NCBI GenBank assembly: GCA_947561715.1
Contig: OX387204.1
Span: forward strand, 11,103,001 to 11,167,000
Source: Ascidia mentula
Taxonomy: Eukaryota > Chordata > Ascidiacea > Phlebobranchia > Ascidiidae
Length of the DNA stretch: 64,000 nt
Direction: 5' to 3'
Made by a program: the position numbers and the translations under genes
In this document: in pieces, positions 1 to 13,100 of the stretch
Layout of the letters: the number at the start of each line of letters is the position of its first letter
How positions within the stretch are numbered: position 1 is the stretch's first letter
The notes under the pieces: generated by a model
Databases searched by the model: none
Told to the model about the DNA's origin: nothing
What the model saw: the letters and a program-made list of their open reading frames with translations, nothing else

Positions 1-1185
1 TTCCCAATCTCCTTACTTGAACTTCGGAACAGACCAGATCCAATCCTTGAGGCAACCTTGTCCAAGGCCGTAAATTTTTTAAAAGACAAATACCCCCCCA
101 AAAAAAAATTAACAGACCCCACAGAATTTTATCAAAGTTAGTTATTGCCTAATATAATATTATGTTGTGTAATTCTCCCTCTTTTGTATATGCTCTCTTC
201 CAAATCATCAAGTTATGTTGTGTAATTATCCTTCATCATTCGCGCTTGCTTCTTGTGTTATCCTATTTTTGCATGCGTTGCCTTTGTTTCATTATCTCGC
301 TTTGGTACACGCCGGGCATCTACTAAATGCCCTTGAATAAAAAAAAAATATATATATATATATCATAAATATATTATATCATGTATATAAAAAGTAACAA
401 CGAATTATGTTGTGTGTTATTTTTTAAAAAATATCAGAAATAGCACACGATGACAGGACAGAAAAAGATAAGCTGCTTATCGGATAGATATGTACATAGG
501 TTGGTATATCGAAAATAAAAGTTCAAATACAATTTTTAAAATTTAACGTTGCAAAATTTGACTAGAAAAAGATCATCTGGCAACCCTGCTGAAGCAATCA
601 CGGTGATTTTTGTGGTAACCGGCCACGATACTGTGACTGCTGGTTGTTGTTTGGTGTGGCGTCCCTGACTTCACTAGCAACAGTGTGAGAAAATCAAATA
701 TTTACGGATACATTCAACAACGCCAGTAGTAATTGCGAAAGTTTCTCCCAAACATTTAAGTATCCAAGGGCGTCTAGCGAAGTATTTCGTACTGGCACTA
801 TTAGGGTTTCTTACCAGAAATCATAATCATTTTCTGTAAGTAAATAGAAAAGTACATAAAGTGCCCTGTTAGGGCAGTAGCTAGCAAAAATAGTAGCCTA
901 TATATATAATTGTTTCATTTTGGTAGCCTACTGTATGTTAGATTTGTCAAGCAATTTGTTTTTTATATGCTTCATTATCATCAAATAAAACAAAATAGCA
1001 AATAAGAGAGGTAAAAGTTGTTTCTAATCCTCTCATATCAGCACAATACATAAACCACTGCAATTCAACAAATATATATCTTGTCTATGTGTAATAACCA
1101 ACCATAACAAAAACCTTTGGTATTGTATGCAAGAAATTAATTGGTGAAATACCTAATGGTCAAAATTATGTGTCATATCATGCAG
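1..1185. other. 5' flank and probable untranslated leader of the kinesin gene
   Basis: No coding exon is seen here. A TA-rich microsatellite lies at about 350-363. Bases 578-588 read TGGCAACCCTG, identical to the right terminus of the MITE that ends at 52238, so a hAT-like relic probably ends here. The stretch of about 600-835 is less AT-rich and finishes in a good donor (tttct then gtaagt at 836), so it may be a noncoding first exon joined to the acceptor at 1185. That join is inference. Confidence 0.4.
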
Positions 1186-1199
1186 ATACTTTTGTTAAA

Positions 1200-4100
1200 A
1201 TGACCGATTTTCCCTTGCCTGGCAGTACAGAAAGTTTGCAGACACCCCTTCAGCTGGTAAGTTTTATTTAATTTCTTCAAAACATCAAATAAAAAATTTA
1301 AGGTGACAGATAAGCTAAGTGTCTGTATTACAACACCACAAAAACACGAAGTAGGCTGTGGCACTCAGCTTTAGGCTGCATGATTTATGCAAAACAAGAG
1401 TATATTTTGTATTGCAAAATTCTATTTTTCCAAGTAATTAACTCATTTTAAATTATCAATTGTAACTTGTAGAAATTTGATACATCCAATAAACTCGACA
1501 AAAGCTATGATGAAGAAACTAGAGATGACAATCAGTCTATTCCTACTTTAAAGGAATCATCAAAATTTAACAGGCTAAAACAGCTTGGGTCGAAAGTAAG
1601 TTTAAGTAGAAACAAAGTTGAGCCACTAAATGGAGAGAAGAGACCATCATCTGCACCTATTTCTTCTGCTGTTGTGGAATCTTCTGGATTAATGAGACCT
1701 AAAACTGCAATGGATAGACCCACAAATTACATGGATCTGAAGTCCTTGAACCCAACAGGTTTTTTATTTTTCTTTGCAGTTAACCTGAAATATAGTATAT
1801 CCAGAGGGAGTCAAAGGGTCTCCACACTGTATTTATTTTATTGTAAGCCACAGCTTCTAAATGTTTTTCCTACCATTTGGGCTACTAAAAGTTAAGGGTG
1901 GCTTTTTTTTCAACATTTTGACGTGAAACATCAACATAGTTTTATTGTCCAACATAGTTAAGGTTTACAGCCCAAATCACAATTTTGAAAGACAGAACAA
2001 TGTTTGTTTTCTTTTCATCAGAACAATGTTTGTATTCTTTTCATCAAGATTAGCTTATAGTCAAGTAATTACAGTACCTTTAAAACTTTTGACTCCAAGA
2101 AATAAGTATTAGCTGTGTCATTTCATTATAATACAGTCACTCTGTGTAACCCACAATTTTCGTATATGATCTCAAAATGTTTGTTACTTCATCCCCTATG
2201 TAATTTGTAACACTCAAATAGGTGGTACAATTCAAATTTGTTTTAATTTTTGGAATCACTGCAGTAGAAAAACATAGAGGCAGAATTTAATTACACCAAA
2301 AATAAGACAAGCGTTTTCGATATATCTTAAATATGACTCTTAAATGGTCACTCAGCACTCGGAAGGGGCCAAAATTCAAAAATTTTAGGTTTGATTTTTG
2401 TCCTACAATAATTTAGTTTCTAACAAGAAAAATTATAGACATTTTATTTTGGTGTTATAATTCCAAGCTATACCTTCATTTTTACAAAATGCTAGAAAAA
2501 ATTTGTACTTCTTTTTTAATTTAGATTTTTGTATTATATATATTTTTGGTGAACAAACTGTTGTTACGTGTGCATTTTACTTAACATTATGTTTTCAGTA
2601 GAACAAAAACCAGTGTATGTTCTCCCTAAGGTGTAATTTTTGTAATTTATTCTTGTGAGTTTTGCTTCTTTAATTTGATTTTTGTTTCATTGCTGACAGC
2701 TATTGTTTTCCACCACTTCACATCAAATCCGCATGTTTATTTTTATCAAAAAAATACTTTCCATTTGCAACAATAATGTGAACATAAACAGTAATTTAAC
2801 AAAGTAAAGTGGGTAAAGTATACTGCAAATTAAACAAAACTATTAAAAACACATACAACTGAAGATCAACATTTGGCTGATAAAACATGTGGATGTGGAT
2901 GCATAAACTCCATACAAATATTGTTTTCTCTTGGATTGATTTCTATCACTGTGCCTAGCCACCAATGTCCATCATAAATTGCAACAATTTTCATAATATT
3001 AAAGTCAAGTGTTTGTTCTGTATAAAAATGTGAATTGAAGTAAAAAGAACCTACTAGTTCTTCATCTTCTGCAGTCTGTTTATATAAAATACAACCTACA
3101 GCAGTTGCAATAAAAACATGAAAACTTGAATCGTGGTTTCACGATGTAACACTATGAAAGAATCTTTCTGGTAAATTTTATTTCTTCTAATGCGATAAAG
3201 TAAAATTTAGATTCCTTCACATCTGATTGACAGTTTGTAAATATATCTATGGCAGTTAAAATTTGGTTTGATACGGTCCGAGTTAAACTTTCATGGTTTA
3301 TTTTATGCTTGATTGGCCCAAATAATCCATCGAGGTGACTTCCCATGACTTGTTGCGAAGAAGTTCTAGTTTGTATTTAGGCTAAAGTCTTTATTATAAT
3401 AAGTAACATTCAACATTCTGAGAATAAAGAGACTGGACCATATTATTTTTAACATTGCCATGTTTCATATTGACAATGGTATGGGTCAGTCTTGTTATTC
3501 TTAGAATTATGAGCAAATCCGTAAACAGTGTTCCGAACATTCAACAGATTTTGAAGTTTTTATGTTAGCCAGCACATCCATCTGAAAAATGCTCTATGGT
3601 TTGAATTGCAGGATGGTGAGTTTTCTAATATTTATATTAATAACACTGAAGTTTGTGAACAAAGGCAGTTTTATGGTTCAAGTCATCTAAGAAAAAATGC
3701 CATAGATTTACATTCTGTCATACCCACTTGATTAGAAAAGAAGATAATAATTGAATGAATTGTGCATTTCATTTTGTTTGAATGAACTTAAAAAACTTAC
3801 TACGTTCTGTTGTCCAAGATTGGGGCTTAAGTAATAAAACTTGGATTTTTTCAGCATATGATACTTAGTTTAAGTTTTGTTTGAGTTCATCCGAAAATCT
3901 TGAGAAGAACTAGATACTGTGTCCAGAACAACTATTTGCAGGAGTTGATAGACCAATAACAGAAAAAGCTGATTCCAGATTTTTACAGTTATTTTGTTTT
4001 GGGCCTGTAATTTTTTTTGACTAGTAAAAGTCCTTTCAAAGCAAAAAATTGGGGAATTCCAAAAAAATATTTGGACCCTCCCTTTAGATATCCTGGATAT

Positions 4101-7100
4101 TTTGGCCTGTTTGTTGTTTATGTTGAGAATGAAAAGAAAGAGGAAAAATATTATTTTGTGTCAGGGAAGTGTTGAGAATAGAGAGTTGGTTTTCTTTTTC
4201 TAAATTGTCAGATACAAAAGACACATTCATTTCTTCACTGTTTGTAGAAGTAGGTTCATGTGTGGAGTTGGCAAATAAAAAGCAGGAAACACAAAGTTTT
4301 TCTCCTGGAACAGTATACACGGAATTCTTTATAAGATAACCTATTTAGCTAATGAACAGATTGGAAAGTGTGTTTTTGCGCTGAGGATTTTTTTAGGTAA
4401 TCGTTAATTGCGACGATCGAAACGTTTTCGTATGTTATTGCATTAGCAAATGTTTATTGCCAGATTATCGGTAAATTTTCGTAAAAGTTTTTTTCCAATC
4501 TGGGCTAATGATAATGATATTCCCTTTGTTGCGTTGGGTTTCCTTCTCTGTTGGTGTGCATTAAAAACATTGCTACATTATTTTTTTTAAGAAAAACGTT
4601 CTTAAATAAACCTCATAGTGGTGCAGGCATTCCTGACACAGATTAAAACTTGTTATTCCAGCCCTCCACATTATCATTCCTAATTCTTCCTTGCTAAGAC
4701 CGAACATATTAGTGTGTCCTTTCTTTCTAACATACCACTCTCTGTGGCAAGGATTCTCTGCCTTTTTGTTTTTTTGTACAATTCTCCATAATTATATAAC
4801 TAGCACCAGTATGTTTGCAAATGATTGTTTACAAAGAAATGCTTGTTAGTTATGATGTCATTATGACATTATTACCTTATAATCAGCTTTGTATGCACTT
4901 TATAGTTGAGGTGGTAGTTAAGATGAAATAACATCTTTAAATTAACTTCAGAGAAGTTTTTTTAATTCAATTTAAAAAAAGAAGTACAAAAATAAACTAT
5001 CCAGCATTTTGTTATAATAAGGATATAGCTTGAAATTGTAACACCAAAATAAAATTTTAAGAAACATGAGTTATTGTGGGAAAAACAGATTTTGGTGGAA
5101 TTAATTTCTATCTTTACATTTTTTGTTGGTTGTTGCTCAAGGAACTTTTTTATATGGTGGTGTGTTACAAAAAAAAATTTGACTGTACTCTAATGGAATG
5201 ACTGAGCACACACACATGTGTACATATCGCCAATACATATAAGACAGATTTTGTTTCTATTCTTTCTTAACTACCTATACACAATATTAATCAAATCCTT
5301 TTTTGGTCAGATATATTCAAGATCTATCTAACTAAGTAAAAGACTAGAGTGCATGTAATACAGTAAAAACACTGAGTTTTTGGTAGCATAACACAATTAC
5401 CCTTTTATGTGGTAATTAGCTCAGTCTATTTTATAAGGCTTGATGACTAGTAAAAGTCCTTTTAAAGCAAAAAAATTGGGAATTCCCAAAAAATATTTGG
5501 ACCCTCCCTTTAGATATCTTGGATATGCCATAGTAGTAGCAATAAATTTGTCACAGCATTGAGTCCTAAATGTGACAAGCAGTGACTTTCTTGAGATTTA
5601 TTGCATTTTTATTGCAAAGTTGATTTGTTTAACATGCATACTCTTGACCATTTTTGACAATTGTTGTAGGACAACATACTTTAGTTAAGTACTGTATTTA
5701 AAAAAATGCAGTCTCTAATGCGCTTCTACAAATTTGGGTGAAATGATGGTAATCCATTTTGTGCAAACCTTTTTCTCTTTGGTGTTTATTTGCAACTTTG
5801 TTGAAAATGTTAGTGCATGGTCCGGTGTAAATTGTCAAATAATATTGCCAGAGTGATCCTTTACACAAACAAAACATAATAAATAGAAATGAAATAATTC
5901 AACATTTGCTCTACTCTTCTTATTCACAAGAATGAACTTAAATCAACAACCAGCACAAGTAGCACAGAAAATTGTGTAGAATATCACAATGGAAGTTGAC
6001 TTCCTAACTAGGAACCATTGAATTAAGTTGATATTATTTATTCATAGTTTATCAAATTTAGTTACCGTATAAACTTTTTTCCACCACTAAAAACATGTCA
6101 ACATATTTCTTTTATAATTTAAACAGAATCATTTCATTCATTGAAGCAAGTTGATGATATTGGTTTGTTTTCCAATGAAAACAATTCAGATGTAAAGCCG
6201 ACGGATGTGTTAAATGAAACAGCTTATATTCCTTATGAATATGCTCATGCAATGATTAGTCGCATTGTTGATGATATGAAAGAAATGAAACTTCATCATG
6301 TATCAGTTGTTTCCAAAATTGAAAGTCAATATCAGTCAATAGAGCATGAAACGCAGGTATAAAATTTTTTTCCAGATAGATGTGCAGCTTGAATGAACGA
6401 AATCATCAATAGCTTAGTTTATGATAAGCAATGTGGAGCCAATAATATGAAATTGTGTATAAGCTGCAGACAGATGGCCACTGTTTCGACCTAAAAGGTC
6501 TCATCAGTTATAGTCACACCAGCTGCACTGATGAGACCTTTTAGGTCGAAACAGTGGCCATCTGTCTGCAGCTTATACACAGCTTAGTTTATGTTTGGTA
6601 CTGTAGTATAAACATTCTTTGTCCACTTTTGAGCACATGACCCATTGGTTCGCCTGACAATTTTTTAATAATTTCTGTCACATGAGTCGAAAAGTTTGTC
6701 TATACCTGGTTGTTTAGTTTTATTTCCATTATCAAATGCTTTCTTTCAGGCACAATTTGAAACTTTTCTTCAAAAATTGCAAACAAAAAACAAATCAAAA
6801 ATTAGATCTTTGCTTCACATTGTTGATGTCCTCAAAGGCCGCCTTGCATCTTCTGATGAAAATCTGGATACTATTGACGTGAGTTTTCTAAACAAGCCTG
6901 TGTAAAATGTCCAGCTTTGCCACATTTATAAGAGGAAGTTTACAAGTATTAGGAATTCATGATATCATGACTATTGTAAAACCAAGTTCTATGATATAGT
7001 TGCAAAAATTTATATGTATAATATATGTATGTACATAGGCACCTATGCCTGGAAGGGTGACAGGTTGTCCTTTCCAAAAAAATTATGTTGTCACAATATA

Positions 7101-10100
7101 GCCGCCCACCCTCAAAATATGAAAACAAGGCGCATATATATATATATGATGCTGGTAAACTGTTTACCAGCATTATGATCAACAGCATTCTAGCTCCGGC
7201 TTTTTTATTTACTACTTAACACCATATATTTTGCACCCATATGCATATATTCTTTGTACCAATATAAAAAATACTATCAAAAAAGAATCTGATGATGCCT
7301 AAGTAGCTGAAATCAATTTTTCGAGTATTACTAATTAACTGGCTGACATTAATCTGAAGCATTTTGTTTCACACAATAAATTACCTATCTTAATATATTG
7401 TTGTCACTGGTATCAAGACACTCTGCTAGAATTAAGGAACTAGTCTTAAATTTCAAATACAAGGTTTTTTCGGTGATTGTCGCATTTACCCATCAAATGT
7501 AGCTAAAATACATTTATACTGTTGACTCGATTTAATTTTATCAATGCAGGATCTATTTCATTTTATTTCTCTGCTTCAAACACATTTGACATGATTTGTT
7601 AAAGAACAAATTGCCTGGCTTTAATTGTATCAATGTATCAAAAACATTTAACCATACAATGTGCAAGAAGTATAGCCACAAAATGTTTATTAATGCTGAT
7701 ACTTACAGTAATAAAACTTTTTTTAACATGTGGTGATTTGGTACTTACACAACTTGTGGCATAATTTGTACTAACACAACTTGGGGCATTATAACTATAC
7801 AGGCACCACAATCAAAATTCAACTGAAAATATGAGCATCACTGATTACAAAAAAAGCATAAATATTTTTTTTCTACCAATCTAGCAATTGTTTTCTTAAT
7901 GTATTAGTCAATTAAACATGGAAGAAGGTACAACTGATTTATCACAGAGAGTTAGCTGCATAGTTGGTCATGAATTATTGTTTGTCATTTTCTAATGCAG
8001 TGTTTTACCTCTCCATGTTTTACCCAATTTTCTGTTTTTTTTCGTCTAAAACTGTACTTGCTGTAAATATCAGCAACCAATTTATCTCAACTGCATTTGC
8101 TTTAATTTTGTTGATCTGAAACATTTTGCATAATTTTTGCTAACTGCCATTTCCAAGATGTGAAAAGTAATGGCTGTTTATTCTTGCAGGATCTTAAACG
8201 AAAAAACTTGCAGCTGCTTTATGACAAAAATATAATTTTGAAAGCTCAAAAGGAAACTGTTCAAGGTGCAGTTATTGTCCCTGCTGTTGAAATTGAAAAA
8301 GGTTGTTATAAATATGTTTGGTTAATATTCATATTTAATTATTATCAGTATATCTGGTATCAATGTTTAATATAATTTTTTTTTGTGTAAATGCAAGTAA
8401 AAAGTAGGTAATAAAGCAGTTTTTTGTTATTTTTAATTTTTTTTGTACAAGTGTTTTATTCAACAAAAAAGTTCTCTTTAACATAGCTTAATGCTATGTT
8501 GTTTCTGAACATTTTAACTGTGACACCTCTCTTTACTGTTTGTCCATTGTGTGTCATTCAGCTGGTTACTTTTTCCAAAGGTCATTTTGTTTCATAATAA
8601 TAATGCTCTTGATATCAATCACGTCAACTGATGATGGCATAAGTTCTTGCCAAACGTTTTTCAAACATGACAAGGTTAACAACAGTATGGGCCAGTCTTT
8701 TTATTGTCAGAATTCATTTCCTGCTTTGGCAATTATTTGCAAATATTATTTTTTTAAAGAAACCCCTTTGAGGGTCAAAGACTACTCTGTACTATTCATT
8801 AGTTTTTAAATAAACAAAAAAAATTATTGTTTGTCATATAAATTGTCATGTGGAATTAGTTTATCTGGCAAATACCATAGTTCGCAGATATTTCATTGAT
8901 TATTCAATGCAAAAAGTCCTAAGATTGGTCAGAATCATAGGCGGGGAACATGGGTATACCTATGCCACATAATATACATATCTAGACAAAACAAAGAATT
9001 TATGTTATGTTTAAAAACTTTATTTTAGTTTATTTTTAATTGTACAGGGTACTCGAGTCAAGACCATAATGAAGAAAAGGTAAGATTATGTAAAATGAAA
9101 CAAAGTACAGTATTTGTTAAATTTATATAAATATTGCAGATTAAAGATGATCTCGAAGAAACAGAGAAAACACAAACAATACATCCTGGTATATATTTAC
9201 ATTACTGTTACAGTTTTATACTAATACAGAGTTTAGAAGTGTGCAATGTTTATTTTTACAACTTTTAAAAGTATTAAAATATATTTTTTTTAAATGTAGA
9301 AATAAAGTTGGGAGTTGAAGCTACCATCACAAGGGACAAAAATGTGGGTGAATATTACTTGGCATAAATATTTGTACCATAAGGGATCTATACATCGACT
9401 GTATTTTGCTAATATCCTATTCAAAAATTGCTTTACTAGCTGTCTATCACTTAAACAAGCTTAAACCACACATTGTGCACGATTTGTATTACCACATTTT
9501 TAAGTTAAATGTTGAACCACAAAAAACCTTCTAAAACTTTAACATGTCGGGTTCTATAAAAAATACTATGTATACAAGACAACTTTTCAGAAATCAGGTG
9601 AAAATTTAAATACCCAATCACAGAATATTCCATTAGTTACCTGAGGTTTACTTGAAAGCACACAATTTTCAGGCCAGCAAGTCTTTTGAAGATTTACACT
9701 TACCACAAGAGTCTTATGTGTCAGGTGAGAGTTTTATTTTCTATCTTTATTAAATTAATTAAAAAGCCACTGGAAAAAAATTTTGCCCTTAAAGCTCATC
9801 TAAAGATGGGGTTTTGAAGGTATCTAATGTTTTAATTTAGTTGTTATTTTTGTTGTTATTTATCACCATGCCTTACAGTCATTTTACAGTTTTCAAGTAA
9901 GAACATTGTACATATAATACATGGTTTAAACCAAACATTACTCTTATGGGTATGCAGATACTGACTTTGAACTGCTCAATGTCACAAAGGAAACCTTGGA
10001 GGAGATTGAAATAGACAGTTTTGATATGGTAAATATATTTCCACAGTGGTCTTTAAACTTTTATGATAAAATGTCTACAATATTTGCACAAAATAAACTA

Positions 10101-13100
10101 AACAAAATAACCACATGGGTTCGGAAAATGCTTCAATCCATTTGTTTTTAGTTAATCAAAATGCTGTTTTATTTTTAATGAAAAACAACTTATTAAAAGC
10201 TTATTTGGCCTAAAAATACTGATGGTTTGAAATAAAAAAGAAAACCAAATAAGTTATAAAAAAACCTGGAATTGGTGTAAAAGTTTATGGTACTTTTTTC
10301 TAATTAGCAAATTTAGTGTTGTGCCAAATTTGGACAGATTTCACAATGGCATTTCTGTAGATGTTTTTTGTTTTATACCAGTTTTGTGACCAATTTGTAA
10401 TGTTTTGAACATTTTTTTACCAAGAATCCGATACAAATTCTTCAAAATAATGGCCTGCTTAATGTTTAAGCCTGAACTTCATTTTAGGAAGACACTGTTG
10501 AAGACAGCGCAGTGAATTCTCAACATAAACAAAAACATTTTATTGTGAATGAAGGTAAATTGTTTTATACAAGGTGATTTGTAATCTGATAATGAGTTGA
10601 TTTAAAATATGTACAATAGAATCTGCTTATTGTAAACCCTGCTACTATACCATGATGGTTACAAAAACAGAACACTGACATAAAACTATTTAGCAACAAA
10701 TGGCATAAAACATAAAATTGAGTTCTTTATAAAAGAGCAGACTTTTTCTTTAGTGCTAAAACTTTTGTTTCAACAGATTTTATCTTTTAACAAACTTAAA
10801 ATTATATTTTTAACAATTTTTTTGTGTTCTAATGCATCATGTGTCAAGTGACAATAACTTTCTTTTAAATGTATGTTCAACGAGGGTGAACAGATTATAC
10901 CTATTTATTATTTAACTGTCAAACAATGAGAGCTTTTGTGAATGTTTTTGTTACCAAATAATGCAATTCTATTTTTTGCAGAAATTTTTTATGATTATTT
11001 TTGTTTTTAGAGAGTGACACAGATCAGTCAGAACAACTTCATGTAAGTGTAGGATGTACTGTTGATTTAACAAATACTTGTAAATGGCTAATATCAATTC
11101 CATTTTTTTTTGCTGTGATATTTAATACATGTGTGGTGTTTGTAGTTTGTATTTGGAAGGGAAAGTGTTTTATATTCAATAAAAATAGGAATAAGTATAT
11201 TTTTTGTATAAAACCTTGTTGCAAGATAATCACTGTATAGTTTGTACACTTTAAAGGACATTGAAGAAAAACCAGTATCACCTGTTTTGGATGAAGCTTC
11301 AGGTTTCTACTGTTGTGTTGTATTATATTTTTTCATGTAACATTTTCTGCATTTTTTATGCTAATTTCGTTGTTTTTATTATTTTTTTTTGCTTTTGAAG
11401 GCGATGAAGAAATATTGGTGCAAAACTCCACAGAAAAAAGCTTACAAGTAAAAACTAGGTTTTGGTTTCACAACGTGTATTCATTATTGTTAGATATATG
11501 TTTGGGTTTAGAAAACCACATTATTTTTTCTATCTTACGAAATGGTTTGATACCAGCCATACATTGATCAGGTTTGGTGCTTCTTTCAACTCATGTTGTT
11601 TACTCGAAAACTTAGCTAACAACATGCAAACTTTTTGCAGTTTTTCTGTAAAATCTCTACAATAGGCTGATATTGTATGTATATTGCACCTAACTTTGCA
11701 TCTTTATTAGAGAGGCCCTACAAAAACAAAAAGTATGGACAAGCAGGAAACACAACTTCAAATTCAAAAAAGTCGAGTCATGGTATGGATAATTGGATAT
11801 GCACGTTGTTTATTGTGACAATAACACGTCTTAATGCGTTTTAAATAACCCATTTGGTTAAGTTTAAGAGATATAGCGAAAATTTAAATATTCTGAGCAG
11901 ATGTTGTACCCCTGTTTAACTCAGCGTTTGCAATCTGATTTAAATTGAACTGCTGGCACAAAGGCGTGGTTCTCGTTACGTAGTGGGCGAAGAAGAATGC
12001 TTACAAGGCGTTCCACGCATGGCTTGCCCTGGGGCATGGCCGATACAGTTAGACCCACGTATCGAGCGCGTTGTAAACAATTCTTTAATTACTACACATC
12101 TAATTGTTGGACACATTCTAACTTGCTTTGTTTTCTAACATACACAACAAATCATAGGAAAAAAATTTTAAACAACTAGTTTTGTGTATCCCCATTCTTT
12201 TGCAGTTGGTCAAATTAAAGAAGCAAAATGATGAATATTTGAAACAAATCAAAAATCTCGAACGCCAGTTAAAGTCAGCCGGCGGTTCCGGGGACGTCAC
12301 ATCTCCTTCTGTCGACAAAGATAAAAAGAAAATGGAAAAAAAAATTAAGGTAGATTATGCAAAACCCGCAACAACAGACAGCGCAAATATTGATTTCTCC
12401 CTTCCGCTCAAAGCAAATTCTTTCCGTAAATTCCGTCAAGGTTTAAAGCATGTCATGTTTCAGTCGCTATCGGTCAACGCCGCCGCATAACATTGCTTGG
12501 TACTAAATTGCTGAGAACCGGCCGGCGCTGGTACGGAACACATTTTGCCTGAAGCATCACAGACTGACACCGGGTTGATTTTAGCTAAAGGCGAAAACAA
12601 TTACTTTTCAACGGACAGTATATCCTTCCGGGAAGAGGTGTTGGCGTGTCTCACGTCTCACTTATTACCGGGCACTTAGCAAAGGAAGGCGATGACTTAA
12701 TTTTGGGCTAAATTTCTTTTGTACATAAGCTCCTTGATTAAACTCCTTTTTATTGTTTCGGTGATACCCAAATTATTTGCTTGTTGTTCTCCTTTTTTAA
12801 TTAATTTCATCAATTGTGGTGCAAGTACCATCAAACAACCACAATACAAAATTTTGCATTAACTGTTTATTCACTCACTCGTGTTTAATTGTTTGGGGTA
12901 AAAATGCAAAAACTGTCGTGAATTATTGTCCATGCTAATATATGGCTCTGTTTGATTTAGGATTTGGAAAAAAAGCTTGAAAATGAAGTTCAAAAGCTCG
13001 AAAAAAACAAAAAAAATGCTTTGGAGTTACAAAACAAGCTCCAGTCTTCAACTAAGGAATTTGCTGACATGAAAAAATTGCTAACAATCCAAGAACAAGA

